A DNA stretch of 14,743 nucleotides from Acidimicrobiaceae bacterium (GTDB lineage Bacteria; Actinomycetota; Acidimicrobiia; Acidimicrobiales; MedAcidi-G1), in contig PACE01000014.1 of NCBI GenBank assembly GCA_002699725.1, positions 12,111-26,853 on the forward strand, read 5' to 3'. The position numbers and the translations under genes are program-made. Shown piece by piece: positions 7,882 through 14,165 of this stretch. The notes under the pieces are model-generated. The model was not told the origin of the DNA, ran no database searches, and worked only from the letters and a program-made list of their open reading frames with translations. Position 1 is the stretch's first letter; each line of letters opens with the position of its first letter.

Positions 7882-7909
7882 GGGAGTTGGCGCTCAGACG
7901 CCCATTCCC
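7881..7909. terminator. Possible imperfect bidirectional terminator hairpin between convergent genes
   Basis: GGCG (7889-7892) pairs with CGCC (7899-7902) around a 6-nt loop. An outer GGGGA (7881-7885) can pair with TTCCC (7905-7909) including one G-T wobble. The structure spans both stop codons of the convergent ABM and DUF7064-like genes. There is no U-tract on either side and the stem has an internal loop, so it may be fortuitous. Confidence 0.22.
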
Positions 7910-8928
7910 ACGGGGCGGCCGTCGACGATCTGGTCGAGGTACTCGGAGAGGCCCCAGCCGGTCTTGGCGTCGCAGCGGAACCGGGTGAGTCCTTCGGTGA
8001 TGCGGGTGTGGAGCAGGTCCCCGTCTGGGGTGGTGCGGCGGTTGCGCAGCGGGATCAGCGACGTGACCGTGCCCCGCACCTCGTAGGTGCGCTCGTCCGT
8101 CGATACGACGGCTGTGAGGCCGGTCTGGTAGCCGTCATCGTCCCAGTCGGTGTCGATCGCCACCTCGCGGATCTGCTGGTAGCGCTCTCCGTGGAGGACC
8201 ATGCCGCCGGGGTTGCGGTCGGTGCCGTCCCGGCTGATCAGCGAGATCATCATGGCGAAGTCCTCGTCGAAGGCCATCGGCAGCCAGCGGTACCAGGAGA
8301 TGGCTTGCCAGTAGCGGGCGCCCCACGACTTGTCCCGCAGCCCGAGGCCGTCGACGGCGAAGCGCTCGCCGTCGACCTCGATGGTGCCCGTGGCACCGAC
8401 GTGCTGCTCATAGTGGGCCTTCGAGAACGACGACTCGGCGTCCTGCTCGGGTTCGTCGCCCGTCTCGGCGTCGACGGGTCGGCCGCCGTACATCGGGGAG
8501 ATGCCCCGGTAGGCGAGGTCGACGAAGCACGGCACGGACGGGTTTTCGGAGAATGCCGTCCTCGGGTCGGCCATCTGGCCGGGGTCGTCTAGAAGGCAGA
8601 CCTTGCCCTCGTAGCGCACCCGGAGCCGCCGGAACGGTTCCTCGACGTCGATGCGCAGGCCACCGGCGTCGAACACCTCGTTCGTGGCAATCGTGGGCCT
8701 CTGGTACATGAACCCCACCCGGCCATCGGGGAGGTACACGCAACAGGTCATCTCGGCGTATCCCTCGTTGACCCGGTTGCCGATCCGGAACCAGGCGCCG
8801 ACCGTCGTCGCGTGGTCGACGACGTTGAGGTACATCGACTCGTTGTAGTTGGGGACCGGGTCGGGCTCGTGGTTGTACTCGTCCTCGGGCGCGAGGACGA
8901 TCCGTGTTGCACGCTTTCGTTCAGCCAT
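7894..8928 (-). CDS. DUF7064/AttH-like (CrtC lipocalin-type) protein of unknown function
   Basis: The 344-residue protein shows no signal peptide or membrane segment. Features are an N-terminal NYNESMYLNVVD, a mid-protein Gly/Tyr-rich linker (about 140-170), and a GLGLRDKSWGARYW motif with Arg198-Asp199 and Trp202-Gly203, followed by beta-rich sequence. The RDxSWGxRxW motif is the mark of DUF7064-type and related AttH/CrtC-like two-lipocalin-domain proteins found with lipid and steroid genes in actinobacteria; the assignment is by motif recall, not by search. ATG 8928 is preceded on the minus strand by an AGGGGG ribosome binding site 6 nt upstream. The gene is divergent from the acyl-CoA synthetase at 9048 and convergent with the ABM gene (12 nt apart). 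Biochemical role unknown; binding or modification of a hydrophobic ligand is only a guess. Confidence 0.75.
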   Translation of the reverse strand: MAERKRATRIVLAPEDEYNHEPDPVPNYNESMYLNVVDHATTVGAWFRIGNRVNEGYAEMTCCVYLPDGRVGFMYQRPTIATNEVFDAGGLRIDVEEPFRRLRVRYEGKVCLLDDPGQMADPRTAFSENPSVPCFVDLAYRGISPMYGGRPVDAETGDEPEQDAESSFSKAHYEQHVGATGTIEVDGERFAVDGLGLRDKSWGARYWQAISWYRWLPMAFDEDFAMMISLISRDGTDRNPGGMVLHGERYQQIREVAIDTDWDDDGYQTGLTAVVSTDERTYEVRGTVTSLIPLRNRRTTPDGDLLHTRITEGLTRFRCDAKTGWGLSEYLDQIVDGRPVGMGV

Positions 8929-8955
8929 GGCGACCCCCTGATCCGGTTGGAAGTG

Positions 8956-8982
8956 TCGCGCCGCCGGGCTCCGAAGGCGCGA
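8956..8982. promoter_or_regulatory. Inverted repeat in the divergent spacer, operator candidate
   Basis: TCGCGCC (8956-8962) and GGCGCGA (8976-8982) form a perfect 7-bp inverted repeat with a 13-nt spacer, so the arm centres are 20 bp apart, about two helical turns on one DNA face. It lies in the 119-nt spacer between the DUF7064-like gene and the acyl-CoA synthetase. It could be an operator for a dimeric repressor or a stem in the minus-strand leader. GC-rich arms of this size can occur by chance in such DNA. Confidence 0.3.
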
Positions 8983-9033
8983 TCGGGCACCCGACTCAGG
9001 TTCCCCGGGGATGAAGACAGGGTGATTGGCATG

Positions 9034-9039
9034 TAGATT
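9034..9039 (+). promoter_or_regulatory. Putative -10 element of a leaderless promoter for the acyl-CoA synthetase
   Basis: TAGATT matches TANNNT and ends 8 nt before ATG 9048. The intervening TCATCGCC has no Shine-Dalgarno character, so the transcript probably begins at or beside the start codon. No convincing -35 box is seen. Confidence 0.5.
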
Positions 9040-9047
9040 TCATCGCC

Positions 9048-10607
9048 ATGGACATTCGAGAAGTCACCAGCGTCGCAGACATCATCCTCACAGGGGTCGC
9101 CGAGAAGCCCGATGCGGAAATGCTCGTCATCGGCGACGAACGCATCACGTGGGCCGAGATGAGGGACCGGGCCGGGCAGGTCGCCAACGCCCTGCGCGCT
9201 TCGGGGGTCGGCCCCCAGGAACGCATCGCCTACATCGACAAGAACGGCGCCGAGTACTTCGAGTTGGCGTTCGGCTGCAGCCTCGCCAACTCGGTCACCG
9301 TCGCTGTGAACTGGCGACTGGCCCCACCCGAGATGGCCTACATCGTCAACGACGCCCAGTCGAAGGTTCTGGTCATCCACGAGGAGTTCGCCGACCATCT
9401 GGCCGCCTTCGAGGCCGACCTCACCCACACCGACACGATCCTCGTCATCGGCGACCATGACACGCACGCCTCGTACGCCGGGTGGCGCGATGCTCATTCG
9501 CCCGACTGCGAGATCACCCCGGCGGGCGGCGACGACGTGTCGATGCAGCTCTATACGTCCGGCACCACCGGCCTGCCCAAGGGCGCCCAGCTCACCAACG
9601 ACAACTTCAAGACGCTCTTCCAGGTCGTCGAATGGCAGATGGACGACGACAGCATCAACATGGCCGTCATGCCGCTGTTCCACATCGCCGGCAGCGGCTG
9701 GGCCCTGTTCGGCATGGGCTGCGGCGCCCGAACCATCATGACCCGCGAGTTCGAACCGGTCTCCGCCCTGCAGTTGATCGAGTCAGAAGCCATCACCCAC
9801 GCCATCTTCGTGCCGGCCATCCTGCAGTTCTTCCTGATGGTCCCGAGCGACGGCGTCGACCTCTCCACGATGGAACTGATCGTGTACGGCGCCTCGCCGA
9901 TCACCCAGGACGTCCTCGTCAAGTCCATGGAGATGTTCGGTTGCCAGTACATGCAGGTCTACGGCCTGACCGAGACCACCGGTGCCGTCACGCAACTCGA
10001 CCCCGAGGACCATGACCCGGGCGGCCCCCGCGAGCACCTGCTGCGGTCGGCCGGCAAGCCCATCGCCAGCGTCGAGGTGAAGATCGTCGACGCCGACACC
10101 GGTGCCTCGCTACCCGACGGCGAGGTCGGCGAGGTCTGGATCCGGTCGCTCCAGAACATGAAGGGCTACTGGAACATGCCCGAGGAGACCGCCGCGTCGC
10201 TGCCCGGCGACGGCTGGTTCCGTTCCGGCGACGCCGCATACATGGAGGACGGGTTCCTCTTCATCCACGACCGGGTGAAGGACATGATCATCTCGGGTGG
10301 TGAGAACGTGTACCCGGCCGAGATCGAGAACGCCCTCATGGCCCACGAGGGAATCGCCGACGTGGCGGTCATCGGCATCCCGGATGACAAGTGGGGCGAG
10401 GTCGGCAAGGCACTCGTCATCCCGGTCCCCGACGGCGGCGTCACCGCCGAGGAGATCCTCGCCTTCGCCCGGGAGCGCCTGGCCGGGTTCAAGTGTCCCA
10501 AGACGGTCGATTTCGTCGAGGCGATCCCGCGCAACCCGTCGGGCAAGATCATCAAGCGCGAACTGCGCGACCCCTACTGGGAGGGCCGCGACCGCAGGGT
10601 CAACTGA
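9048..10607 (+). CDS. Acyl-CoA synthetase (FadD-like AMP-binding ligase)
   Basis: The complete 519-residue ANL enzyme makes an acyl-adenylate and then an acyl-CoA. Motifs: P-loop YTSGTTGLPKG at 169-179, YGLTETTG starting at 305, Asp395 in GWFRSGD (ribose contact), Arg409 in HDRVKDMIISGGENVYPAE (hinge and thioester half-reaction), and the catalytic Lys500 in PRNPSGKIIKREL. Length and motif order are standard for fatty or aryl acyl-CoA ligases of the FadD group. The start is fixed by a leaderless-type -10 element 8 nt upstream and by the usual short N-terminal segment before TWAEMRDRAGQVANAL. It is divergent from the DUF7064-like gene and is followed after 44 nt by an SDR gene. The acyl substrate is not determinable; the neighbours suggest lipid or xenobiotic acid metabolism. 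Confidence 0.95.
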   Translation: MDIREVTSVADIILTGVAEKPDAEMLVIGDERITWAEMRDRAGQVANALRASGVGPQERIAYIDKNGAEYFELAFGCSLANSVTVAVNWRLAPPEMAYIVNDAQSKVLVIHEEFADHLAAFEADLTHTDTILVIGDHDTHASYAGWRDAHSPDCEITPAGGDDVSMQLYTSGTTGLPKGAQLTNDNFKTLFQVVEWQMDDDSINMAVMPLFHIAGSGWALFGMGCGARTIMTREFEPVSALQLIESEAITHAIFVPAILQFFLMVPSDGVDLSTMELIVYGASPITQDVLVKSMEMFGCQYMQVYGLTETTGAVTQLDPEDHDPGGPREHLLRSAGKPIASVEVKIVDADTGASLPDGEVGEVWIRSLQNMKGYWNMPEETAASLPGDGWFRSGDAAYMEDGFLFIHDRVKDMIISGGENVYPAEIENALMAHEGIADVAVIGIPDDKWGEVGKALVIPVPDGGVTAEEILAFARERLAGFKCPKTVDFVEAIPRNPSGKIIKRELRDPYWEGRDRRVN

Positions 10608-10637
10608 CCCACTGGCAATTGGGACGGGGCTGCTGGC

Positions 10638-10643
10638 TAGGGT
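10638..10643 (+). promoter_or_regulatory. Putative -10 element of a leaderless promoter for the SDR gene
   Basis: TAGGGT fits TANNNT and ends 8 nt before ATG 10652, with no Shine-Dalgarno sequence between (CGGCAGCC). A TTGGGA at 10619-10624 is too close (13 nt) to be a normal -35 partner. The SDR may therefore have its own promoter as well as read-through from the ligase gene. Confidence 0.42.
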
Positions 10644-10651
10644 CGGCAGCC

Positions 10652-11431
10652 ATGGAACACACCACGGAAAGCCACCTGGCCGGGAAGGTCGCCCTCGTTA
10701 CCGGCGGATCGCGCGGCATCGGCAAGGCCATCGCCGGTTGCCTCGCCGGAGCCGGCGCCAAGGTCATGATCACCAGCCGCAAGGCCGAGGCCTGCGAGGC
10801 CACGGTGGCCGAACTGGCGGCCGAGACGGGCGGCGACCTGGCCTACGAGGCCGGGAACGTCGGCAGGGTCGAGGACATGGAACGGGTCGTCGGCGCCACG
10901 ATCGGCACCTTCGGCGCCCTCGACATCCTCGTCAACAACGCGGCAACGAACCCGTATGCGGGGCCGACCATCGACGTCGACCTGCCCCGCTGGCAGAAGA
11001 CGCTCGACGTCAACCTGACGGCGCCCCTGGCCTGGATCCAGTTCTGCTGGAACGCCTGGATGAAGGAGCATGGCGGCAACATCGTCAACATCTCGTCGGT
11101 CGGAGCGTTCCACACCAACCAGATCCTCGGCACCTACGACATCACCAAGTCGGCCCTGCTCCACCTGACGCGGCAACTCGCTGCCGAGTTGGCTCCCGGT
11201 GTCCGTGTCAACGCCGTTTGCCCGGGCCTCGTGAAGACCGACTTTGCTCGCGCCCTCTGGGCGGACGGGCGTGGCGACGAGGTGGCGCAGGGGTACCCGC
11301 TGAAGCGACTCGGTGAGCCCGAGGACATCGCCCAGGCGGTGCTGTTCCTCGCCTCGGGCGCCTCGAGTTGGATCACCGGCCAGGAGATTGTCGCCGACGG
11401 TGGCGGCGAGGTCGGATTCCCCCACGGCTGA
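10652..11431 (+). CDS. Short-chain dehydrogenase/reductase (SDR, classical FabG-like)
   Basis: The 259-residue NAD(P)-dependent oxidoreductase has a Rossmann fold with TGGSRGIG at 17-24, a downstream LVNNAA motif, catalytic Ser149 in NISSVGA, and Tyr162/Lys166 in YDITK. The C-terminal PLKRLGEPEDIAQAVLFLAS and WITGQEIVADGG are typical of classical SDRs resembling 3-oxoacyl-ACP reductases. ATG 10652 places the nucleotide motif at the normal distance from the N-terminus; the open frame extends upstream but over the ligase gene in another frame. SRK after the second beta strand (MITSRK) favours NADP(H), an inference. It probably reduces or oxidises a hydroxy/keto group in the same pathway as the preceding ligase. 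It ends 15 nt from the convergent flavoprotein gene. Confidence 0.93.
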   Translation: MEHTTESHLAGKVALVTGGSRGIGKAIAGCLAGAGAKVMITSRKAEACEATVAELAAETGGDLAYEAGNVGRVEDMERVVGATIGTFGALDILVNNAATNPYAGPTIDVDLPRWQKTLDVNLTAPLAWIQFCWNAWMKEHGGNIVNISSVGAFHTNQILGTYDITKSALLHLTRQLAAELAPGVRVNAVCPGLVKTDFARALWADGRGDEVAQGYPLKRLGEPEDIAQAVLFLASGASSWITGQEIVADGGGEVGFPHG

Positions 11432-11446
11432 GCGGCGGGGCGTACC

Positions 11447-12580
11447 TCAGACCTCGAGTTGGCCGGCGAGGCCCTCGGTGGCCTCGATGAACTCCTCGAT
11501 CATGTCCATCACGACCTGGCCGGTCCCGCGGGTGCGGTTCATCGACCCTACGACCTGGCCGACGAAGTAGGTCGCCAACTGTTCGGCCCCTGAGCCCTCG
11601 TGGTGGGCGGCCCGGTTGATCCGCAGCAGGGCCTCGTCGGTCAGTATCGGCTGGAAGGGCATGCCGAGCGGGTCGGGGGTGTCCTCCCGGTCCCATTCCT
11701 CGGTCCAGGCGCTGCGCAGCATCCGGGCCGGCTTGCCGGTGATCGAGCGCGACCGCAGGGTGTCGGTGGTGGCTGCGTCGAGCATCTTCTGCTTGACGAC
11801 GGGGTGGGTCTCGGCCTCCTCGGTGGTGAGCCACACCGATCCACACCACACGCCGGCAGCGCCGAGTGCCAGCGATGCGGCCATCTGGCGACCTCGGCCG
11901 ATGCCGCCGGCGGCGAGCACCGGCACGGGGGCGACGGCGTCGACGACCTCCGGGATCAGCACCATGGTTCCGATCTCGCCGGTGTGGCCGCCTCCTTCGC
12001 CGCCCTGGGCGATGATCAGGTCGACCCCGACCGCCACGTGCCGCTCGGCGTGCACCCGGGTGCCGGCCAGGGCACCCACCTTGACGCCCTCCTCGTGGCA
12101 ACGCCGGACCATTTCGGGCGGCGGTGAGCCGAGGGCGTTGGCGATGAGCGCCGGGCGGTGGGCGAGGGCCACCTCGAGCTGCCGTTCGGCCCGGTTGAGG
12201 GAGAACGGGGCGTCGCCGGGTCGATGCGCCCAGCTCTCCGAATCCTCGGGGTTGGGTGGCACCTCGTAGCGCTCGAGGATCTCGTCGAGGAACTCTCTGT
12301 GGGTGCCGGGGATCAGGTTGGCGATGTCGGCAGCCTGGAACCCACCCGATTCGTCGCCGGCGTAGCGGGCGGGGACGATGATGTCGACGCCGTAGGGGCG
12401 GTCGCCCACCTCGTCCTCTATCCAGGCCAGGTCCACCTCGAGGGACTCGTCGCTGTGGGCTACGGCGCCCAGAACGCCCAGGCCGCCGGCCTTGGACACG
12501 GCGGCGACCACGTCCCGGCAGTGACTGAAGGCGAAGATCGGGAACTCGATTCCGAACATATCGGTGACTGGAGTCTTCAT
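11447..12580 (-). CDS. Nitronate monooxygenase-family FMN flavoprotein
   Basis: The 377-residue protein is a TIM-barrel flavoprotein of the nitronate monooxygenase/2-nitropropane dioxygenase family. Visible features are the N-terminal FPIFAFSHCRDVVAAVSKAGGLGVLG, the QGGEGGGHTGEIGT segment with the candidate catalytic His199, and the phosphate-binding LAAGGIGRGRQMAASLALGAAGVWCG. The extra C-terminal 130 residues (from TTEEAETHPVVKQKML) and the insert near 85-130 are those of the long actinobacterial subgroup, many of which have unknown substrates and may be enoyl reductase-like or quinone-related rather than nitronate-oxidising. ATG 12580 begins the conserved part; AAGGAA lies 10 nt upstream on the minus strand. 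It follows the thiolase-like gene by 29 nt on the same strand, so the two are probably one operon. Family confident; reaction uncertain. Confidence 0.88.
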   Translation of the reverse strand: MKTPVTDMFGIEFPIFAFSHCRDVVAAVSKAGGLGVLGAVAHSDESLEVDLAWIEDEVGDRPYGVDIIVPARYAGDESGGFQAADIANLIPGTHREFLDEILERYEVPPNPEDSESWAHRPGDAPFSLNRAERQLEVALAHRPALIANALGSPPPEMVRRCHEEGVKVGALAGTRVHAERHVAVGVDLIIAQGGEGGGHTGEIGTMVLIPEVVDAVAPVPVLAAGGIGRGRQMAASLALGAAGVWCGSVWLTTEEAETHPVVKQKMLDAATTDTLRSRSITGKPARMLRSAWTEEWDREDTPDPLGMPFQPILTDEALLRINRAAHHEGSGAEQLATYFVGQVVGSMNRTRGTGQVVMDMIEEFIEATEGLAGQLEV

Positions 12581-12609
12581 GGTCTTGTCGTTCCTTGGTG
12601 GTTGTCGGG

Positions 12610-14082
12610 TCAGGCGGCCACGAGGCCGTCGGGGTCGATCTCGGCCGCCCTGCCGACGTGTTCGTCGACGCACATGGCGGCCAGGCGCCCGGGGTCGCGG
12701 GTCGTGCCCCAGGTGCGGGCGTCGTCGGGGGTGCGCAGTGCGATGAGGGCGTGGGTGGGCGCGTTGTCCCGGTCGTGCATCACCGTGTAGCCCTCGATGG
12801 TCGTCGTGCCGACGTAGGCGTGGTCGGCGGTGCGGGTCGGCAGGTCGGCGGCCGCTTCCCGGACGTCGACCACCCGGAAGGGCTGCTCGGGGGGCTCGGT
12901 GCCGTAGACGCCGAAGGCGTGCTTGGTGGCGTAGCCGCCGTTGGCGTGGACGAGACCGGTCCCCGGCCGTTCGCGCATGTGGTGGACGAGGGCGGCGATG
13001 GCCTGGCCGCTGTAGTTGTTGAACGGTCCACCGGCGAACGTGAGTCCGCCTGTAACCGTGAGTGCACGGTTGTGGCTGATGCCCAGTTCGGCCGTCGAAA
13101 TCTGTACGGACGAAGGGAAGCAGGAGTAGAGGTCGAGGTGGGTGAGGTCGTCGATCCCGAGGCCGGCGGCCGCAAGGGCTGCCTCACCCGCCAACTTCAG
13201 CACCGGCGCCCGGTGGAGGTCGAGGCGCTCGCTGATCCACGTCGTGTCGAGGCCGACGCTGCCGGAGAGGGGGAACACCCAGCGGTCCCGGGGCACGCCG
13301 AGTGCCTGGGCGCGTTCGGCCGAGAGCACCAACACGGCCGATGCCTGGTCGACCGTGTTGTGGGCGTTCATGGCGACGGTGTACGGCGCACCGACGAGAC
13401 GGTTGGTCGCGGAGGGCGTGGAGATCTCATCGGGAGTCATGGGCGTGCGGACGGCGGCGTGCGGGTTGTCGGCGGCGACGGCGTTGAAGCCGGCCCAGAG
13501 TTCACCAAGGCGTCGACGGTGCCCGTCGATCGACTCACCGCGGTCGTACCGGATGGCCGAGTCGAGCAGCGGGTAGACGGAGATGGGGGCGTCGATGCCG
13601 CGTGCCTCCTCCTCGCTGGTCGCCATCACGAGCGTGTCACCGAACTGCCGGGCCGGTGGCAGGTCGGTGTCGGCGTCCCGACGGATGTCGACGCCCAGTC
13701 GCCGTGCCCGCCGGCGCGAGGCATTGACCTCGCCACCCAGCATCGCAGCGGCGTCGATCTCGCCGGCCCGGATGCGGGCGGCCAGGTCGTTGAGGAGCAG
13801 TTGGGGGGAGTGGCCGGACCACGCGGTGACGAGGGTGTCGGCATCGACGGCCCTGACGAGGTCGGCGACCTGGCGACCGGGGTCGGTGTAGCGCCAGAGG
13901 CCGCCGGCCACGCCGATGAGGTCGAGTCCGGGGAGGCAGCCCGGAGAGTCGGCGTCGATCGCCGCCGAGTGCAGCGCATCGACCATCAACTCGAGGGGCG
14001 TGCGGGCATGGGTGGGGTCGTCGACCCGGTCGGTCACCTGGGCGGCGCCGACGATGACCGGGGTGCGGGGGTCGATGGCCAT
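12610..14082 (-). CDS. Thiolase-fold protein lacking canonical catalytic residues (annotated in databases as acetyl-CoA acetyltransferase-like)
   Basis: The 490-residue protein matches a long thiolase-like family (similar to PRK08257, by recall). The fold is recognisable from TPVIVGAAQVTDR at the N-terminus, LGGEVNASRR and LDLYSCFPSSVQI (Cys321) in the middle, and HANGGYATKHAFGVYG (His388) near the C-terminus. The three catalytic positions of degradative thiolases are not present: the nucleophile loop reads WSGHSPQ at 88-94 with no Cys, the GHP His position reads Gly351-Gly352-Pro353, and the usual C-terminal CxG reads A-N-G-G. It is therefore unlikely to be a normal acetyl-CoA acetyltransferase; resemblance to SCP2-thiolase-like proteins is closer. 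ATG 14082 has a GGGGG-rich ribosome-binding stretch upstream on the minus strand. It is the first gene of an operon with the flavoprotein and is divergent from the DtxR-like regulator across 83 nt. Confidence 0.85.
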   Translation of the reverse strand: MAIDPRTPVIVGAAQVTDRVDDPTHARTPLELMVDALHSAAIDADSPGCLPGLDLIGVAGGLWRYTDPGRQVADLVRAVDADTLVTAWSGHSPQLLLNDLAARIRAGEIDAAAMLGGEVNASRRRARRLGVDIRRDADTDLPPARQFGDTLVMATSEEEARGIDAPISVYPLLDSAIRYDRGESIDGHRRRLGELWAGFNAVAADNPHAAVRTPMTPDEISTPSATNRLVGAPYTVAMNAHNTVDQASAVLVLSAERAQALGVPRDRWVFPLSGSVGLDTTWISERLDLHRAPVLKLAGEAALAAAGLGIDDLTHLDLYSCFPSSVQISTAELGISHNRALTVTGGLTFAGGPFNNYSGQAIAALVHHMRERPGTGLVHANGGYATKHAFGVYGTEPPEQPFRVVDVREAAADLPTRTADHAYVGTTTIEGYTVMHDRDNAPTHALIALRTPDDARTWGTTRDPGRLAAMCVDEHVGRAAEIDPDGLVAA

Positions 14083-14130
14083 GCCCCCAGCATGCAGTAC
14101 GGACGTGCCCGCTGCCGAGGCGCGCTCCTG

Positions 14131-14158
14131 TTAGGCACGCTTCACAGCGGTCTACACT
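14131..14158 (+). promoter_or_regulatory. Putative leaderless promoter of the DtxR-like gene
   Basis: TACACT at 14153-14158 fits TANNNT and ends 7 nt before ATG 14166; TTAGGC at 14131-14136 lies 16 nt upstream, a possible weak -35. No Shine-Dalgarno sequence sits between -10 and ATG. TTAGG is also the outer half of the DtxR/IdeR box, so autoregulation is conceivable, but the other half-site is not recognisable. Confidence 0.45.
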
Positions 14159-14165
14159 TCCGGTC

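Noticed and set aside
11419..11440. Terminator hairpin at the SDR/flavoprotein junction (CCCCC...GGGG)
   Set aside because: The 4-bp stem has a 13-nt loop, weak inner pairing and no U-tract; it is no better than chance in this composition.
14131..14149. Full DtxR/IdeR box (TTAGG...CCTAA) upstream of the DtxR-like gene
   Set aside because: Only the left half TTAGG matches; the right half does not resemble the palindrome, so I do not call a complete iron box.
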